From NCBI GenBank assembly GCA_963739975.1, contig CAVUCK010000010.1, forward strand, positions 124,001 to 188,000: a DNA stretch of 64,000 nt, in the 5' to 3' direction. This document shows, piece by piece, positions 16,032 to 25,082 of this stretch; within the stretch, counting starts at the first letter, position 1; every line of letters starts with the position of its first letter. The notes beneath the pieces were generated by a model. That model worked only from the letters and a program-made list of their open reading frames with translations, ran no database searches and was not told the origin of the DNA. Source of the DNA: JALZMG01 sp963739975. Its GTDB lineage: Bacteria > Actinomycetota > Acidimicrobiia > Acidimicrobiales > Ilumatobacteraceae. The position numbers and the translations under genes were made by a program.

Positions 16032-17039
16032 GTGCTGTTCGTCACCCACGAGGCGTATCTCGGGCACCTCACCGGACCGGGGCATCCCGAGCGTCCCGCC
16101 CGCTTGGAGGCGGTCATCGCCGGTGCCCGGCGGCAGGGCCTTGTCGACGCGCTGACCGAGCTGGAACCGGTGCCGGCCGATCGGGTCGACCTCGAGCGGG
16201 TCCACCCGCCGTGGTACCTCGACCGGCTGGACGCGATGGCCGCGGCCGGTGGCGGGTGGATCGACGCCGATACCCGGGTGAGCTCCGGCTCGGCGAGCGC
16301 CGCCGGGCTGGCGGCGGGTGCCGGGCTCACGGCGGTGGCCGCGCTGCGGGCGGGTCACGGCGACGCCGCCTTCTGTGCCGTCCGACCGCCGGGCCACCAC
16401 GCCACGCCGACCGACTCGATGGGGTTCTGCCTCGTCTCGAACGTGGCCGTCGTGGCGGCCTCGCTCGCCGCCGCCGGCGAGCGGGTCTGGGTGTTCGACT
16501 ACGACGCCCACCACGGCAACGGGACCCAGGCGACGTTCGAGACCGACCCGCGGGTCCTGTTCGTCAGCCTCCACCAGTGGCCCCTGTACCCCGGCACGGG
16601 TCGGCTGACCGAGCGGGGCGCCGGCGCCGGCATCGGGACCACGATGAACCTGCCGATGCCGGCCGGCACGACGGGTGACGTCTACGTGCGGGCGTTCGAT
16701 GAGGTGATCGCCCCGGTGGTCGAGCGGTTCGCGCCGACCTGGCTCCTCGTCTCGGCGGGGTTCGACGCCCACCGTGACGATCCGCTGGCCGAGCTCGGGC
16801 TCACCGCCGGTGACTACTCACTGCTGACCCAGCGGGCGATGCAGTTCGTCGGTCGCGGCCGGACCGTGGCGATGCTCGAAGGCGGCTACGACCTCGACGC
16901 GCTGTCGTCGTGCGCAGCCGCCGTCCTGTCGACGCTGGCAGGCGCACCGAGCCATCCCGAGCGGCCGAGCGCCGGGGGCCCGGGTGGCCACGTCGTCGAC
17001 GACGCGGCGCGCCTGTGGGCGACGAGCCCACCGTCCTGA
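16032..17039 (+). CDS. histone deacetylase / acetoin utilization family deacetylase
   Basis: A 335-residue arginase-deacetylase fold protein. Active-site motifs are present in order: RPPGHHAT (about residues 117-124), YDAHHGNGTQ (zinc and catalytic His), LVSAGFDAHRDDPL (second zinc Asp) and the final LEGGYD. Bacterial members remove acetyl groups from lysine or small amines; the substrate is unknown here. The start is the GTG at 16032, giving the usual LFVTHEAYLGHLTGPGHPERP opening. It is divergent from the acetyltransferase at 15942, so the pair could share regulation. Confidence 0.9.
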   Translation: MLFVTHEAYLGHLTGPGHPERPARLEAVIAGARRQGLVDALTELEPVPADRVDLERVHPPWYLDRLDAMAAAGGGWIDADTRVSSGSASAAGLAAGAGLTAVAALRAGHGDAAFCAVRPPGHHATPTDSMGFCLVSNVAVVAASLAAAGERVWVFDYDAHHGNGTQATFETDPRVLFVSLHQWPLYPGTGRLTERGAGAGIGTTMNLPMPAGTTGDVYVRAFDEVIAPVVERFAPTWLLVSAGFDAHRDDPLAELGLTAGDYSLLTQRAMQFVGRGRTVAMLEGGYDLDALSSCAAAVLSTLAGAPSHPERPSAGGPGGHVVDDAARLWATSPPS

Positions 17040-17086
17040 GCGCCGCGCCGTAGCCTCCGCGGCGTGCGGTCGGAAGGGACGACGTC

Positions 17087-18514
17087 GTGATCCCGGCCCG
17101 CTTCGCGCCCGTGCTGGCCGAGCTGCAACCGCTCGCCGCCGCGTTCGGTGCGGCCGGTCATCGGCTGTACCTGGTCGGCGGCGCGGTGCGCGACCTGCTG
17201 CTCGGCGGAGAACGCGAGGACTACGACCTCGACCTGACCACGGACGCCAGGCCGCCGGAGATCAAGGCCCTCGTCGCCGGTTGGGGCCACGCCGTGTGGA
17301 CCCAGGGCGAACGCTTCGGCACGATCGGGGCCCGACGCGATCAGCCCGACGGGTCGACGCGGACCATCGAGATCACGACGTTCCGGTCGGACGTCTACGT
17401 CGACGACTCGCGCAAGCCGCACGTCACGTTCGGCGACGACATCGAGACCGATCTCCACCGGCGCGACTTCACGATCAACGCGATGGCGCTGGAACTGACG
17501 GGGGCCGACGGAGGGGTGGCCCTCGTCGATCCGTACGGTGGCGCCGCCGACCTCGCCACGTCGACGTTGCGCACCCCCGGCCCGGCCGAGGTGAGCTTCG
17601 ACGACGACCCGCTGCGGATGCTGCGGGCCGCCCGGTTCATCGCCGGCTACGGCCTCGAGCCCGTGCCCGAGTTGGTCGCCGCCGTCGTCGAGCGCGGCGG
17701 GCGGCTCGACATCGTGTCCCGCGAGCGCGTCCGCGACGAGCTCGACAAGCTGATCGTCGTGCCCCGCCCGGCGGCCGGGCTGTGGTTCCTCGTCGACACC
17801 GGGCTGGCCGAGCACTTCCTGCCCGAGCTGCCGGCGCTGCGGTTGGAGCGCGACCCGATCCACCGCCACAAGGACGTGCTCAGCCACACGATCGCCGTGA
17901 TCGAGAACGTCCAGCCGGGTCCGGACCACGACTTCCGCCTGACCCGGCTGGCGGCGCTGTTCCACGACGTCGGCAAGCCGGCGACCCGCGGCTACCAGCC
18001 GGGCAAGGGCACGACGTTCCATCATCACGACGTGGTCGGGGCGCGGATGACGAGGCGGCGGATGGAAGCGCTGCGCTACCCGACGGCCGACATCGCCGCC
18101 GTCGCCGAGCTGGTGTTCCTGCACCTGCGGTTCCACACCTACAAGATGGGGTGGAGCGACGCCGCCGTGCGGCGGTACGTGCGCGATGCCGGCCCCCTGC
18201 TCGCCGAGCTCAACGTGTTGACCCGGTCCGACTGCACGACTCGTGACGAGCGCAAGGCGGCCCGGCTGGCGCTGCGGATGGACGAGCTGGAGGAGCGCGT
18301 CGGTCAGCTCGCCGCCGAGGAGGAGCTGGCGGCGATCCGCCCCGAGCTGGATGGCCGGGCGGTGATGGAGCACCTCGGGATCGCTCCGGGACCGGTGGTC
18401 GGCGAGGCGCTCGCCCACCTGCTGGAGATCCGCCTCGACGAGGGCGAGATCGGCCACGCCGAAGCCCTCAAGCGCCTCGACGCCTGGTGGAACGCCCGTC
18501 CCGCCGATCTGTGA
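17087..18514 (+). CDS. pcnA: CCA tRNA nucleotidyltransferase with HD domain
   Basis: A 475-residue enzyme that adds or repairs the 3' CCA of tRNA. The N-terminal nucleotidyltransferase has LVGGAVRDLLLGG and the metal-binding EDYDLDLTTDA. Later come RRDFTINAMA and the DDPLRMLRAARF neck motif. An HD phosphohydrolase domain follows (LFHDVGKP, about residues 290-300). The GTG at 17087 has GGAAGGGA upstream. The hexamer TAGCCT at 17051 is a likely -10. pcnA also sits beside the sigM block in mycobacteria. Confidence 0.94.
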   Translation: MIPARFAPVLAELQPLAAAFGAAGHRLYLVGGAVRDLLLGGEREDYDLDLTTDARPPEIKALVAGWGHAVWTQGERFGTIGARRDQPDGSTRTIEITTFRSDVYVDDSRKPHVTFGDDIETDLHRRDFTINAMALELTGADGGVALVDPYGGAADLATSTLRTPGPAEVSFDDDPLRMLRAARFIAGYGLEPVPELVAAVVERGGRLDIVSRERVRDELDKLIVVPRPAAGLWFLVDTGLAEHFLPELPALRLERDPIHRHKDVLSHTIAVIENVQPGPDHDFRLTRLAALFHDVGKPATRGYQPGKGTTFHHHDVVGARMTRRRMEALRYPTADIAAVAELVFLHLRFHTYKMGWSDAAVRRYVRDAGPLLAELNVLTRSDCTTRDERKAARLALRMDELEERVGQLAAEEELAAIRPELDGRAVMEHLGIAPGPVVGEALAHLLEIRLDEGEIGHAEALKRLDAWWNARPADL

Positions 18515-18553
18515 GCCGTCCGTGCGGATGTGAGTCGTGTTGGCTCACAGATC
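18506..18553. repeat. inverted repeat at the end of pcnA
   Basis: GATCTGTGAGCC (18506-18517) pairs perfectly with GGCTCACAGATC (18542-18553) across 24 bases and includes the pcnA stop codon. The GTGAGCC/GGCTCAC core recurs at 8667-8711. It is a probable terminator and perhaps a dispersed element. Confidence 0.65.
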
Positions 18554-18599
18554 GGACGGGTTGGCGGTGCAGCGCGGCGGTGCGTCGTAGCGTGCAGCC

Positions 18600-20897
18600 G
18601 TGCGCGCGGACGTGACGGATGGGTCGGGCATCCGGCGCCGCGCCAAGACGTGGCGGTGGGTGCTGTCGGTCGTCGTGGCCGGGGCCCTGCTGGTCGGGCT
18701 CGTCGTCCTCGTCATCCGCCTCGACACGGACCGCTCGGCGCGCGCCGTCGCGGCGGCGATCGTGGCCGCGCTGCTCGCCGTCGCCGCCGTGGTCATCACG
18801 TGGCTCGAGTCCAGGCGCATCACCGGCCATCTCAACCGCACCATCGACCGCCTGATCGAGGCCGAGTCCGAGCTGCGCGTCCTGCTCGACGACCTTCCGG
18901 AAGCGGTCATGTCGGTCGACGCCCACGGGATCGTGCGCGGGGCCAACGCCCGCGCCGCCGAGCTCGTCGGTCAGCCCGTCGACGACCTCGTCGGGCGACG
19001 GCTCGACGGATTCGTCGAGTCATCGCGCCTCGACGAGCTGACGTCGTGGCTGGCGGGCGGACGGCGCGGTGAGGCAGTGCCTCCGATGTCCTTGCGCGTG
19101 CTGCGCGCCGGCGCACCGACGGCGACGCTGGTCGAAGCGCTCGTCGAACGCCCCCACCGCACGGCCGGCGCGGCGATCGTCCGGCTGCGCGACATCACCG
19201 AGCGCGAGGCGCGCGGTCAGGCCCTCGAGCAGGCCCGCCAACGGTTCCAGCAGGCGTTCCACTCGGCACCGACCGGCATGGCCCTCGTGCGCATGCATGA
19301 CTCGACGATCATCGACGCCAACCGCTCGCTGGCCGAGATGCTCGACCGCCCGATCGGTCAGCTGGTCGGCCGCTCGATCCGCGACTTCACGCACCCCGAC
19401 GACCTGCGCGTCGCCGAGGCCCACGGCGCCCGGCTCGAACTGGACAGCAGCGACAGCTACCTGCTCGACCAGCGCTTCCTGCGCAGCGACGGCGAGTTCG
19501 TGTGGGCACGCACGCGCGTCGCGCTGACCGAGGACAACGGCGTGGCGCTGGCGATCACCCACATCGAGGACGTGACGGAGCAGCGCCGCACCGCCGAGCG
19601 GCTGCAGTGGGCGGCCAGCCACGACGACCTGACGGGCCTCCCCAACCGCACGGAGCTGCTGGCGCGAGTCGACGGCTTGCTCGTCGACGCCGTTGTCGGC
19701 GACGTCGCGCTGCTGTTCATCGACCTGGACAACTTCAAGACGGTCAACGACAGCCTCGGCCATGGCATCGGCGACACGCTGTTGACCGCCATGACGGCGC
19801 GGCTGCGGGGTGTCGTCGGCGACGACGTGCTGCTGGCCCGCTTCGGCGGGGACGAGTTCGTCGTGGTGCTGACCGAGGTGGCGACGGGTGGGCCGCCACC
19901 AGTCGAGGTGGCCGAGCGGCTGCGCGCCGCGCTGCGCGACGCCGTCGACGTCGAGGGGACGGAGATGTTCGTCACGTCGAGCATCGGCGTGTCCGTCAAC
20001 GACCGTGAGGGCGTCACCGCCACGGACCTCCTCCGCGACGCCGACGCGGCGATGTACCGCGCCAAGGCCCGCGGCCGGGACTGCGTGGAGACGTTCCTGC
20101 CCGGCACCCACGAGACCACGGTGATGGCGCTGCGCACGGCCACCGAGCTGCGGCGCGGGCTCGAGCGGGGGGAGATCGTCCCGTACTTCCAGCCGATCGT
20201 CGAGCTGACCACTGGGCACGTGACCGGGTTCGAGGCGCTGGCCCGCTGGCTGCACCCGGATCGTGGCCTGCTGGCGCCCGATCAGTTCCTGGTGATGGCC
20301 GAGGAGACGGGGCTCGTCGACGAGATCGGCGCCGTGATCCTGGAGGACGCGCTGGCCCAGTTCGCCTCGTGGCGGGCTCGCCAGCTCCCGTTCGCCGATG
20401 CCACCCTGGCCGTCAACGTCGGAACCCGCCAGGTGGTCGACCCGGCCTTCGCCGCCCTGGTCGGCGACCTGCTGGCGCAGACCGGCATCCCGGCCGACTC
20501 GCTGTGGTTGGAGATCACCGAGACCGCTCTGCTGGCCGACGTCAAGGCGTCGACGGTGGCCTTGCGCAACCTGCGCAGCCTCGGTCTGCACCTCGCCGTC
20601 GACGACTTCGGCACCGGCTACTCGTCGTTGACCTACCTCAAGCGGTTCCCCGTCGAGGCGATCAAGATCGATCGCAGCTTCGTGGCCGGGCTCGGGCTCG
20701 ACGCCGAGGACACGACGATCGTGGAGGCCGTCGTCAACCTCGGCCACTCGTTCCACATGGCCGTCGTCGCCGAAGGTCTGGAGACCCCGTTGCAGCTCTC
20801 CCGCCTGCGCGAGCTGGGCTGCGACCGCGGTCAGGGCTATCTGTTCGGGCGGCCGCGCCCGGCTTCAATCGTGGAGGCCGAGCGGGCCGACGCGTGA
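18600..20897 (+). CDS. PAS-GGDEF-EAL membrane protein (c-di-GMP turnover)
   Basis: A 765-residue protein. Two membrane helices at about residues 20-45 and 50-70 are followed by two PAS-like sensor domains (about 90-200 and 210-335), a diguanylate cyclase domain with intact GGDEF (about 415), and an EAL phosphodiesterase domain with EAL (about 543), DDFGTGYSSL and VAEGLET motifs. Both catalytic halves look intact, so it could make and break cyclic di-GMP. The GTG start lies six bases after TAGCGT (18588-18593), pointing to a leaderless mRNA. Confidence 0.93.
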   Translation: MRADVTDGSGIRRRAKTWRWVLSVVVAGALLVGLVVLVIRLDTDRSARAVAAAIVAALLAVAAVVITWLESRRITGHLNRTIDRLIEAESELRVLLDDLPEAVMSVDAHGIVRGANARAAELVGQPVDDLVGRRLDGFVESSRLDELTSWLAGGRRGEAVPPMSLRVLRAGAPTATLVEALVERPHRTAGAAIVRLRDITEREARGQALEQARQRFQQAFHSAPTGMALVRMHDSTIIDANRSLAEMLDRPIGQLVGRSIRDFTHPDDLRVAEAHGARLELDSSDSYLLDQRFLRSDGEFVWARTRVALTEDNGVALAITHIEDVTEQRRTAERLQWAASHDDLTGLPNRTELLARVDGLLVDAVVGDVALLFIDLDNFKTVNDSLGHGIGDTLLTAMTARLRGVVGDDVLLARFGGDEFVVVLTEVATGGPPPVEVAERLRAALRDAVDVEGTEMFVTSSIGVSVNDREGVTATDLLRDADAAMYRAKARGRDCVETFLPGTHETTVMALRTATELRRGLERGEIVPYFQPIVELTTGHVTGFEALARWLHPDRGLLAPDQFLVMAEETGLVDEIGAVILEDALAQFASWRARQLPFADATLAVNVGTRQVVDPAFAALVGDLLAQTGIPADSLWLEITETALLADVKASTVALRNLRSLGLHLAVDDFGTGYSSLTYLKRFPVEAIKIDRSFVAGLGLDAEDTTIVEAVVNLGHSFHMAVVAEGLETPLQLSRLRELGCDRGQGYLFGRPRPASIVEAERADA

Positions 20898-20966
20898 CCG
20901 CTGCCGGCGGCCCCTCACGCGGTTCGCAACCGGATCTCATGGGTCGGCGCCGAACGTTCGTCCCTG

Positions 20967-20990
20967 TACGGTCCGCCAGCCCGGCGGACC
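20967..20990 (+). promoter_or_regulatory. probable promoter and leader hairpin of the HtrA-like gene
   Basis: TACGGT (20967-20972) is a candidate -10. GGTCCGCC (20970-20977) pairs with GGCGGACC (20983-20990) immediately after, so the transcript would begin with or near a hairpin. Confidence 0.35.
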
Positions 20991-21028
20991 CGGCGGAAGC
21001 GGCATGGCCGCGTGAACTTGGAGGGACG

Positions 21029-22759
21029 ATGAGACGGACGAGTCAGCGCTTGCTGCTCCTGATCGCGCCACTGGCGGTGGCCGTTGCCGCGTGCGGCGGC
21101 GGTGGATCGAGCAGCGACGAGCCCGACGACACCTCGGCGCCGGCGACGACGGCGACGACGGCCACGACGGTTGCCGCCACGGAGACGACCGAGGAGACAG
21201 GGCAGACGAAGCCGACCACCGAGCAGACGAAGCCGTCCACCGAGGGCACCGAGCCCGACGACACGACGGAGGCCACCGAGCCCGACGACACGACGGACGG
21301 CACCGAGCCGTCCGGGTCCGGCGAGATCTCGAGCTACGAGGACGTCCAGCCGGCCGTGATCCAGATCGAGACCCAGGGCACGTTCCGCGACCCTGAGATC
21401 GGCCAGGCGTCGGCGTCGGGCAGCGGCAGCGGGTTCATCATCAGCGCGGACGGGCTGGCCGTGACGAACAACCACGTCGTCACCGGCGCGGCGACGCTCG
21501 AGGTCTTCATCGGCGGCGACCGCGAGACGAGCTACAACGCCCAGGTGCTCGGCGTGTCCGAGTGCTCGGACCTCGCCCTGATCCAGATCGAGGGCGACGA
21601 GGAGTTCCCGTACCTCGACTGGTACGACGGTGAAATCACGGCGGGCCTGGACGTCTACGCCGCTGGGTACCCGCTCGGCGATCCCGAGTTCACGCTGACC
21701 CGCGGCATCGTCACCAAGGCCGAGGCCGACGGCGACGTCACCGGCTCGTCGTCCATCGACCACACGGTCGAGCACGACGCCAGCACCCACCCGGGCAACT
21801 CCGGTGGCCCGATCGTGTCGGAGGAGGGCGACGTGGTGGCCGTCCACTACGCCGGCGTGACCCTCGACTCCGGCATCCAGAAGTTCGGCATCGCGTCGGA
21901 CCTCGCCCAGCCGGTCGTCGACCGACTGCAGGACAGTGACTTCGAGGCGCTCGGCATCAACGGCTGGGCCGTGGTCGACGAGGAGGCCGGGCTGTCCGGG
22001 ATCTGGGTGGCCGGCGTCGAGCCCGGCTCCCCCGCCGCGGACGCGGCGATCCTGCCCGGCGACATCGTCACGACGATGAACGGCCTGCCGGTCGGCAGCG
22101 ACGGCACGTTCCGCGACTACTGCGACATCATCCGCACCGCCGGCGAGGGCAACCCGATCGGCGTCGAGGTGCTGCGCTTCGACACCTCCGAGGTGCTGCG
22201 TGGCGAGATCAACGGTGACGCCCCGCTCGAGCTGGCCTTCTCCTTCGCCGAGGAGGTCAGCGACGAGGTCGGTGAGGACACGGGCGCCGCTCCCGTTGCC
22301 GAGTACGACCAGGTGACCGACGACCTGGGTCGGATCGTCATGGACGTACCGACGGCGTGGGCGGACCGCAGCACGTCGCCGTACCTGCTCGAGGACGGCA
22401 GCGAGGCGCCGTACATCGCCGCCTCGCCGAACCTCGACGGGTTCATCAACGGGTGGACGGATCCGGGCGTCGTCTACGTCCAGATCCCCGCCGGCGCGAA
22501 CGTCGATGACGTCCTGACGTTCTTCGGCTTCGCCGGGAGCTGCACCGACGGCGGACGGGTCGACTACACCGACGGCTTGTTCACCGGCAAGTACCAGCTG
22601 TGGCTCGATTGCGAGGGCACCACGACCGATGTCGTGACGCTGGTGGCGGCCCAGGACGGCGGCGGGGACCTGGCGCTGATCCAGGCCCAGATCCTCACGG
22701 ATGCCGATATCGCCGCCCTCGACCAGGCCTTCTACACCTTCAACGTGACCGGCGGCTGA
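21029..22759 (+). CDS. HtrA/DegP-like serine protease lipoprotein
   Basis: A 576-residue protein. The lipoprotein signal peptide ends in AVAAC (Cys near residue 22), followed by a Thr/Glu/Asp-rich linker to about residue 95. The trypsin-like domain has its catalytic triad in TNNHVV (His about 149), DLALIQ (Asp about 180) and HPGNSGGP (Ser about 260). A PDZ domain follows (about 310-410). A C-terminal domain of about 150 residues has no obvious family. It is probably anchored outside the membrane for quality control of secreted proteins. The ATG follows TTGGAGGG. Confidence 0.9.
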   Translation: MRRTSQRLLLLIAPLAVAVAACGGGGSSSDEPDDTSAPATTATTATTVAATETTEETGQTKPTTEQTKPSTEGTEPDDTTEATEPDDTTDGTEPSGSGEISSYEDVQPAVIQIETQGTFRDPEIGQASASGSGSGFIISADGLAVTNNHVVTGAATLEVFIGGDRETSYNAQVLGVSECSDLALIQIEGDEEFPYLDWYDGEITAGLDVYAAGYPLGDPEFTLTRGIVTKAEADGDVTGSSSIDHTVEHDASTHPGNSGGPIVSEEGDVVAVHYAGVTLDSGIQKFGIASDLAQPVVDRLQDSDFEALGINGWAVVDEEAGLSGIWVAGVEPGSPAADAAILPGDIVTTMNGLPVGSDGTFRDYCDIIRTAGEGNPIGVEVLRFDTSEVLRGEINGDAPLELAFSFAEEVSDEVGEDTGAAPVAEYDQVTDDLGRIVMDVPTAWADRSTSPYLLEDGSEAPYIAASPNLDGFINGWTDPGVVYVQIPAGANVDDVLTFFGFAGSCTDGGRVDYTDGLFTGKYQLWLDCEGTTTDVVTLVAAQDGGGDLALIQAQILTDADIAALDQAFYTFNVTGG

Positions 22760-22783
22760 ACCACCGCTGACGCGTCGTCCACC

Positions 22784-22818
22784 ACGGTGCCCCGCAGCCA
22801 CGTGCTGCGGGGCACCGT
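22784..22818. terminator. strong bidirectional terminator hairpin
   Basis: ACGGTGCCCCGCAGC (22784-22798) pairs perfectly over 15 bp with GCTGCGGGGCACCGT (22804-22818) around a five-base loop. It lies between the convergent protease and methyltransferase genes. Confidence 0.85.
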
Positions 22819-22825
22819 CGCGCCT

Positions 22826-23395
22826 TCAAGAACCCTGTTTGCGGGTCTTCACCACGAGGGTCGTCGGCACCGGGTGCTCGGCGTCGACACCGAGCTCGTG
22901 GAAGGCCTCGATGCGGAAGTTGGTGCGGGCCAGCGCGGTCAGCAGCTCCCCGACGGTGCGCTCGTCGTCCCCGTAGCGCCGCAGCGCGCCGTCGGCCCCG
23001 ACGCCGACCGCGGCGAAGGGGTGGTCGAGGGCGACGACGAACGGCGCGCCCGGCTTGAGGACACGGTGCACTTGGCGGAGGGTGCGCCCGAGGTCGATGT
23101 CGTCGTGCATCGTGTGCGACGACAGGACCAGGTCGATCGTCCCGCTCGGTGCGAAGCCGAGGTCGGCGAGGTCACCGTGATGGCACTCCACCGAGACCTC
23201 GGCCCGGGCGGCGTCGGCGCGCAAGTCGGCGATGCGGTCGACGTCGGGGTCCAGCGCGATCACCTTGGCGCCCTCGGCGGCCAGCGCGACCGCGTTGCCG
23301 GCGATCCCGAGCTCGATGACGCGCTTGCCCGACACGTCGCCGACGAGGTGGAGCTGGTCGTCGCCGGGGACGTCGGCGCCATAGGTCACGGTCAC
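22826..23395 (-). CDS. class I SAM-dependent methyltransferase
   Basis: A 189-residue protein with the AdoMet-binding motif VIELGIAGNAVALAAEGAKVIALDPD, then HHGDLADLGF and SSHTMHDDIDLGRTLRQVHRVLKPGAPFV, the standard methyltransferase_11 layout. The substrate is unknown. The GTG at 23395 was chosen because the frame upstream is antisense to the spacer before DUF5318. It converges on the protease gene with a shared terminator. Confidence 0.82.
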   Translation of the reverse strand: MTVTYGADVPGDDQLHLVGDVSGKRVIELGIAGNAVALAAEGAKVIALDPDVDRIADLRADAARAEVSVECHHGDLADLGFAPSGTIDLVLSSHTMHDDIDLGRTLRQVHRVLKPGAPFVVALDHPFAAVGVGADGALRRYGDDERTVGELLTALARTNFRIEAFHELGVDAEHPVPTTLVVKTRKQGS

Positions 23396-23566
23396 CCACC
23401 CAGTGTGGCGCGCCCGCACCCGTCGGAAGCCCAACCGGCGTGTACGAACACGTCGACGCCAGAATTGGCGTCGATCGTTGACCCGGAACGGGGTCGACCT
23501 CGCGGTCGGGTGGCGGGGGCGCAACGGGGCGACCGCCACCGGTCCGAGCACTAGCCTTCCGTGACG

Positions 23567-23956
23567 ATGACGCTGACGGCCGACTCGCTGCGCGGGCGGA
23601 GCGGACGCGGGCAGATCGACCACCGGCTGACCCGTCAGCACCTCATCAACGAATACCGTCGCGGGAGGCTCAGCCAGGAGCAGGTGTGTGACGCCCACCC
23701 GGAGCTGATCCGGGCGGCCAAGAACGTCGGCACCGAGTCGCAGAACTTGTGCCCAATCTGCGCCACCACGCAGCTTCGCCTGGTCACCTATGTGTTCGGG
23801 CCGCGCCTGCCGGCACACGGTCGTTGCGTCACGACAGCGCGTGAGGTCGCCGCCCTGAACCGGCGCCGCGAGGAGCTGTCGGCCTACGTCGTGGAGGCGT
23901 GCATCGAGTGCCGCTGGCACCACCTCCTGCGCGTGCTGCCCGTCGGCGGCCGGTAG
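23567..23956 (+). CDS. DUF5318 family protein with zinc-ribbon cysteines
   Basis: A 129-residue basic protein with RGQIDHRLTRQHLINEYRRG at the N-terminus and two CxxC pairs (LCPICATT and EACIECRW) that probably bind zinc. DUF5318 proteins are actinobacterial and are found near rpsF/ponA in mycobacteria, as here near rpsF. The role is unknown. TAGCCT at 23552-23557 lies nine bases before the ATG at 23567, which favours this start; a GTG two codons upstream is possible. Confidence 0.8.
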   Translation: MTLTADSLRGRSGRGQIDHRLTRQHLINEYRRGRLSQEQVCDAHPELIRAAKNVGTESQNLCPICATTQLRLVTYVFGPRLPAHGRCVTTAREVAALNRRREELSAYVVEACIECRWHHLLRVLPVGGR

Positions 23957-23959
23957 CCC

Positions 23960-24487
23960 ATGACCCGGAGCCTCGGGTCGCGCCTCGTCGCCACGCTGAT
24001 CCTGGTCACGACGGCGGCGGCGTGCGGGTCGAGCGGTGGCGACGGCTCGACGGTCGCCGCGGCCGGTCAGCCGCAGGGGTTCGATCTCGTCGCCGCGGAG
24101 GTCACCACGGCCGACGGTGAGGTCTGCCAGCTGTGCATGTGGCTGGCCGACACCCCCGACCGGCGCGGGCGCGGGCTGACCGCCGTCACGGACCTCGGGC
24201 CGGCGGACGGGATGGTGTTCCGGTGGGACGAGCCGGCGACGTCGGCCTTCCACATGCGTGAGGTGCCGATGCCGCTGTCGATCGCCTGGTTCGCCGCCGA
24301 CGGCTCGTACGTGTCGGCGCTCGACATGGCGCCCTGCACGCAGGAGCCGCTGTCGAACTGCCCGGTCTACGGTGCCGCCGGCCCCTATACGGAGGCGATC
24401 GAGGTCCCGGCCGGAGACCTCACCGAGTTGGGCATCGGGCCCGGCAGCCGGCTCGTCGTCCTCGACGAGCCCTGCCCGCAGGCCTGA
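23960..24487 (+). CDS. DUF192 family lipoprotein
   Basis: A 175-residue protein with a lipoprotein signal peptide (LVTTAAAC, Cys near residue 22) and a DUF192 domain covering about 40-170 (LADTPDRRGRGLT, DGMVFRWDEP, FHMREVPMPLSIAWFAADG). The DUF192 function is unknown; the fold is an exported beta-barrel-like domain often found near cold-shock or secretion genes. It starts three bases after the DUF5318 stop, so the two form an operon. A palindromic element follows directly. Confidence 0.85.
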   Translation: MTRSLGSRLVATLILVTTAAACGSSGGDGSTVAAAGQPQGFDLVAAEVTTADGEVCQLCMWLADTPDRRGRGLTAVTDLGPADGMVFRWDEPATSAFHMREVPMPLSIAWFAADGSYVSALDMAPCTQEPLSNCPVYGAAGPYTEAIEVPAGDLTELGIGPGSRLVVLDEPCPQA

Positions 24488-24493
24488 TCCTCC

Positions 24494-24567
24494 ATCTGGG
24501 CGCGGATGTTCTCACGACGCCTTCCGGGCGCGGAGGTTCTCGAAATCGAGAACCACCGCGCCCAGAT
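24494..24567. repeat. dispersed palindrome, copy B, with two competing left arms
   Basis: ATCTGGGCGCGG (24494-24505) can pair with CCGCGCCCAGAT (24556-24567). A second left arm, GGGCGCGG (24526-24533), competes for the same right arm and is extended inside by GGTTCTCG/CGAGAACC. The inner 40 bases resemble copy A at 12042-12081. It ends about 155 bp before rpsF and may act as a terminator or attenuator. Confidence 0.7.
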
Positions 24568-24722
24568 CACGGATCGGACACGGGAGGGCCGACCCATGAC
24601 ACCCCTGCGTCATGCTCCGAGATCGTGGACACACCGGTACACTCCTGCGGTCACATTCGCCCTGCCCCACAACGGGGCCCCGACCGCGACGCGCGGCCGG
24701 GTCCGAAGGGAGGTCCTCACGC

Positions 24723-25055
24723 ATGATGCGTGCGTACGAGCTCATGGTCATCATCGACGGGGACGTCGAGGACCCGAAGGCCCAGTCGTGGGTCAAGACC
24801 GTGACCGACGGCATCGCCGCGGCCGGTGGTTCCGTGCACGGCAAGCCCGATTGGTGGGGCAAGCGCCAGTTCGCCTACCCGATCAACCGCAAGGACACGG
24901 GCTACTACCTGGTCGTCGAGACCGTGGCACCACCCGGCGCGCTCGACGAGCTCGAGCGCGCCCTGCGGCTCGCGGACGACGTCGTCCGCCACAAGCTCAT
25001 CCGCCTGCCCGACGCCGAGGCTGAGCGCCGCGGCATGGCGGGCGCGGCGGCCTGA
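24723..25055 (+). CDS. rpsF: 30S ribosomal protein S6
   Basis: A 110-residue protein with the S6 pattern MMRAYELMVIIDGD and the conserved GGSVHGKPDWWGKRQFAYPI followed by the ETVAPPGALDELERALR helix. S6 binds S18 on the 30S platform, and rpsR lies two genes downstream. GAAGGGAGG precedes the ATG. It is the first gene of the rpsF-ssb-rpsR-rplI cluster. Confidence 0.96.
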   Translation: MMRAYELMVIIDGDVEDPKAQSWVKTVTDGIAAAGGSVHGKPDWWGKRQFAYPINRKDTGYYLVVETVAPPGALDELERALRLADDVVRHKLIRLPDAEAERRGMAGAAA

Positions 25056-25082
25056 CGCCGCCCTGCTGGAAGGACCACAACC

